Positions 63,298 through 64,000 of a DNA stretch of 64,000 nucleotides are shown here, in pieces. The position numbers and the translations under genes are program-made. A model generated the notes under the pieces. It was not told the origin of the DNA. It did not search any database and worked only from the letters and a program-made list of their open reading frames with translations. The number at the start of each line of letters is the position of its first letter. Position 1 is the first letter of the stretch. The stretch comes from Actinotignum schaalii FB123-CNA-2 (GTDB taxonomy: Bacteria > Actinomycetota > Actinomycetes > Actinomycetales > Actinomycetaceae), in contig NZ_KE150262.1 of assembly GCF_000411135.1 (NCBI RefSeq), forward strand, positions 966,824-1,030,823, read 5' to 3'.

Positions 63298-63620
63298 TGA
63301 GCGAGATTGACGGCTACGAAGCCGAATTGGAACTCGCGTTATATCGCGAGTACCGCGATGTTGTGAAGATTTTCCGCTACGTGGTGGAAACCGAACGGCG
63401 TTTTTACTTGGCCAATGACGTAGACGTGAAAGTACGATCCTCGACTGCAGGTGACGTGTTTTTCGAGGTGAACCTGAGCGATGCGTGGGTGTGGGATATC
63501 TACCGCACATCCCGTTTCATTCGTTCGGTACGGGTGGTGACTTTTAAAGACGTCAATATCGAAGAGCTCAACCAAACCGATATTACTCGGGAACTTGATC
63601 TTCCTGGTTCCTCGCTTTAA
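63297..63620 (+). CDS. DUF2469 protein
   Basis: 107 residues. The acidic N-terminus (YEAELELALYREYRDVVKIFRYVVETERRFYLAN cited as the region 7-40) and WVWDIYRTSRFIRSVRVVTFKDVNIEEL are typical of DUF2469, a small conserved actinobacterial family located between rnhB and yraN. Function unknown. TAATG overlap with rnhB suggests co-translation. Confidence 0.92.
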   Translation: MSEIDGYEAELELALYREYRDVVKIFRYVVETERRFYLANDVDVKVRSSTAGDVFFEVNLSDAWVWDIYRTSRFIRSVRVVTFKDVNIEELNQTDITRELDLPGSSL

Positions 63621-63661
63621 TCGGGAGAATGTTGCGTCGTGAGCTCTAGCGAAGCTTACGT

Positions 63662-63670
63662 TTATCCACA
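63662..63670 (+). other. DnaA-box consensus 9-mer
   Basis: Perfect TTATCCACA in the 129-base gap between DUF2469 and yraN. Isolated, without clustering or AT-rich unwinding region. Confidence 0.4.
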
Positions 63671-63749
63671 GGTATCTGAAACGACGACGCTATCCCCAGC
63701 CGCGCACCGCACGAGCCACCATTGGTAATATCCGCGTCACACTAGGGGC

Positions 63750-64000
63750 ATGTACCAGTGTGAAACTTTGCATGCCACCATTGCTCGCAACGAGCTCGCC
63801 CCACTTCCTCCTTCCGCCACCACCCGGGAGGTAGGCGAGTGGGGAGAAAACGTGGCCGCCGCATATGTGCGGGAGCACGGCTACCACGTGCTGGCCCAGA
63901 ATTGGAGATGCCGATGCGGGGAAATTGACCTGGTATGCCGCGAAGAGCCCAGCGGCGCACTGGTTGCGGTTGAGGTGAAAACCCGCCGCGGGCGGAATAC
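63750..64000 (+). CDS. yraN: YraN family endonuclease-like protein (partial, runs off window)
   Basis: Only the first 83 codons are visible. Pattern EWGENVAAAYVREHGYHVLAQNWRC followed by GEIDLVC and VAVEVKTRRGR is the UPF0102/YraN restriction-endonuclease-like core (E-D-ExK). The family often lies upstream of comM and dprA. ATG 63750 follows AGGGG very closely; a later start is possible. The C-terminal part is outside the window. Confidence 0.88.
   Translation, partial: MYQCETLHATIARNELAPLPPSATTREVGEWGENVAAAYVREHGYHVLAQNWRCRCGEIDLVCREEPSGALVAVEVKTRRGRN

Overview
The window is a high-GC, gene-dense stretch of chromosome from an actinobacterium, most likely a member of the Actinomycetaceae or a close relative. 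This rests on tig-clpP1-clpP2-clpX with paired ClpPs, a translational ileS T-box with an ultrashort stem I, a eukaryote-like IleRS, the rnhB-DUF2469-yraN run, an Ala/Glu-tailed S16, many GTG/TTG starts and pervasive ATGA/TAATG overlaps. The genus is an inference, not a proof. No phage, integrase, insertion sequence, CRISPR array, tRNA or rRNA gene was seen.

Layout. 1-1.8 kb: end of the methionine importer metNIQ. 2.1-13.8 kb: trigger factor, a 1,567-residue secreted double metallophosphoesterase, then clpP1-clpP2, a 101-bp unit repeated 15 times without visible variation, and clpX with an overlapping chorismate mutase gene. 13.9-21.9 kb: fadD, then an envelope-type cluster (PIG-L deacetylase, ATP-grasp ligase, processive GT2, histidine kinase, response regulator) facing an extremely acidic exported protein. 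21.9-33.6 kb, minus strand: a small unknown gene, valS, a seven-gene operon of a peptide-type ABC importer ending in a calcineurin-like phosphoesterase and a tyrosine-phosphatase-like enzyme, a small membrane protein and proC. 33.7-37.9 kb: an SDR, pyroglutamyl peptidase, and an overlapping pair (small helical protein plus DUF1023 alpha/beta hydrolase) that looks like a type-VII-type effector unit. 37.9-48.8 kb: T-box-controlled ileS, brnQ, nucleoside hydrolase, an MFS transporter, folC and an AspT/YidE-type transporter. 48.9-64 kb: a conserved core run, smc, ftsY, ffh, (CDF transporter on the minus strand), rpsP, khpA, rimM, trmD, rplS, lepB, rnhB, DUF2469, yraN.

How genes work together. ClpP1P2/ClpX and trigger factor form a proteostasis block; FtsY, Ffh and LepB cover co-translational export; S16, KhpA, RimM, TrmD and L19 form the usual ribosome-maturation group. 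The 17-21 kb cluster probably builds or modifies an amino-sugar surface polymer under two-component control. IleS regulation by uncharged tRNA-Ile sits beside a branched-chain amino acid carrier.

Most notable: the 15 x 101 bp array that abuts the clpX ribosome-binding site; a recurrent intergenic element made of a GC-rich hairpin followed by GTCGT (the array unit itself is one); a TrmD-GNAT fusion; the deacetylase/ATP-grasp/GT2/two-component cluster; the phosphatase-tailed ABC operon; and an ileS-T-box-like 3' element without a stem I in front of the MFS gene.
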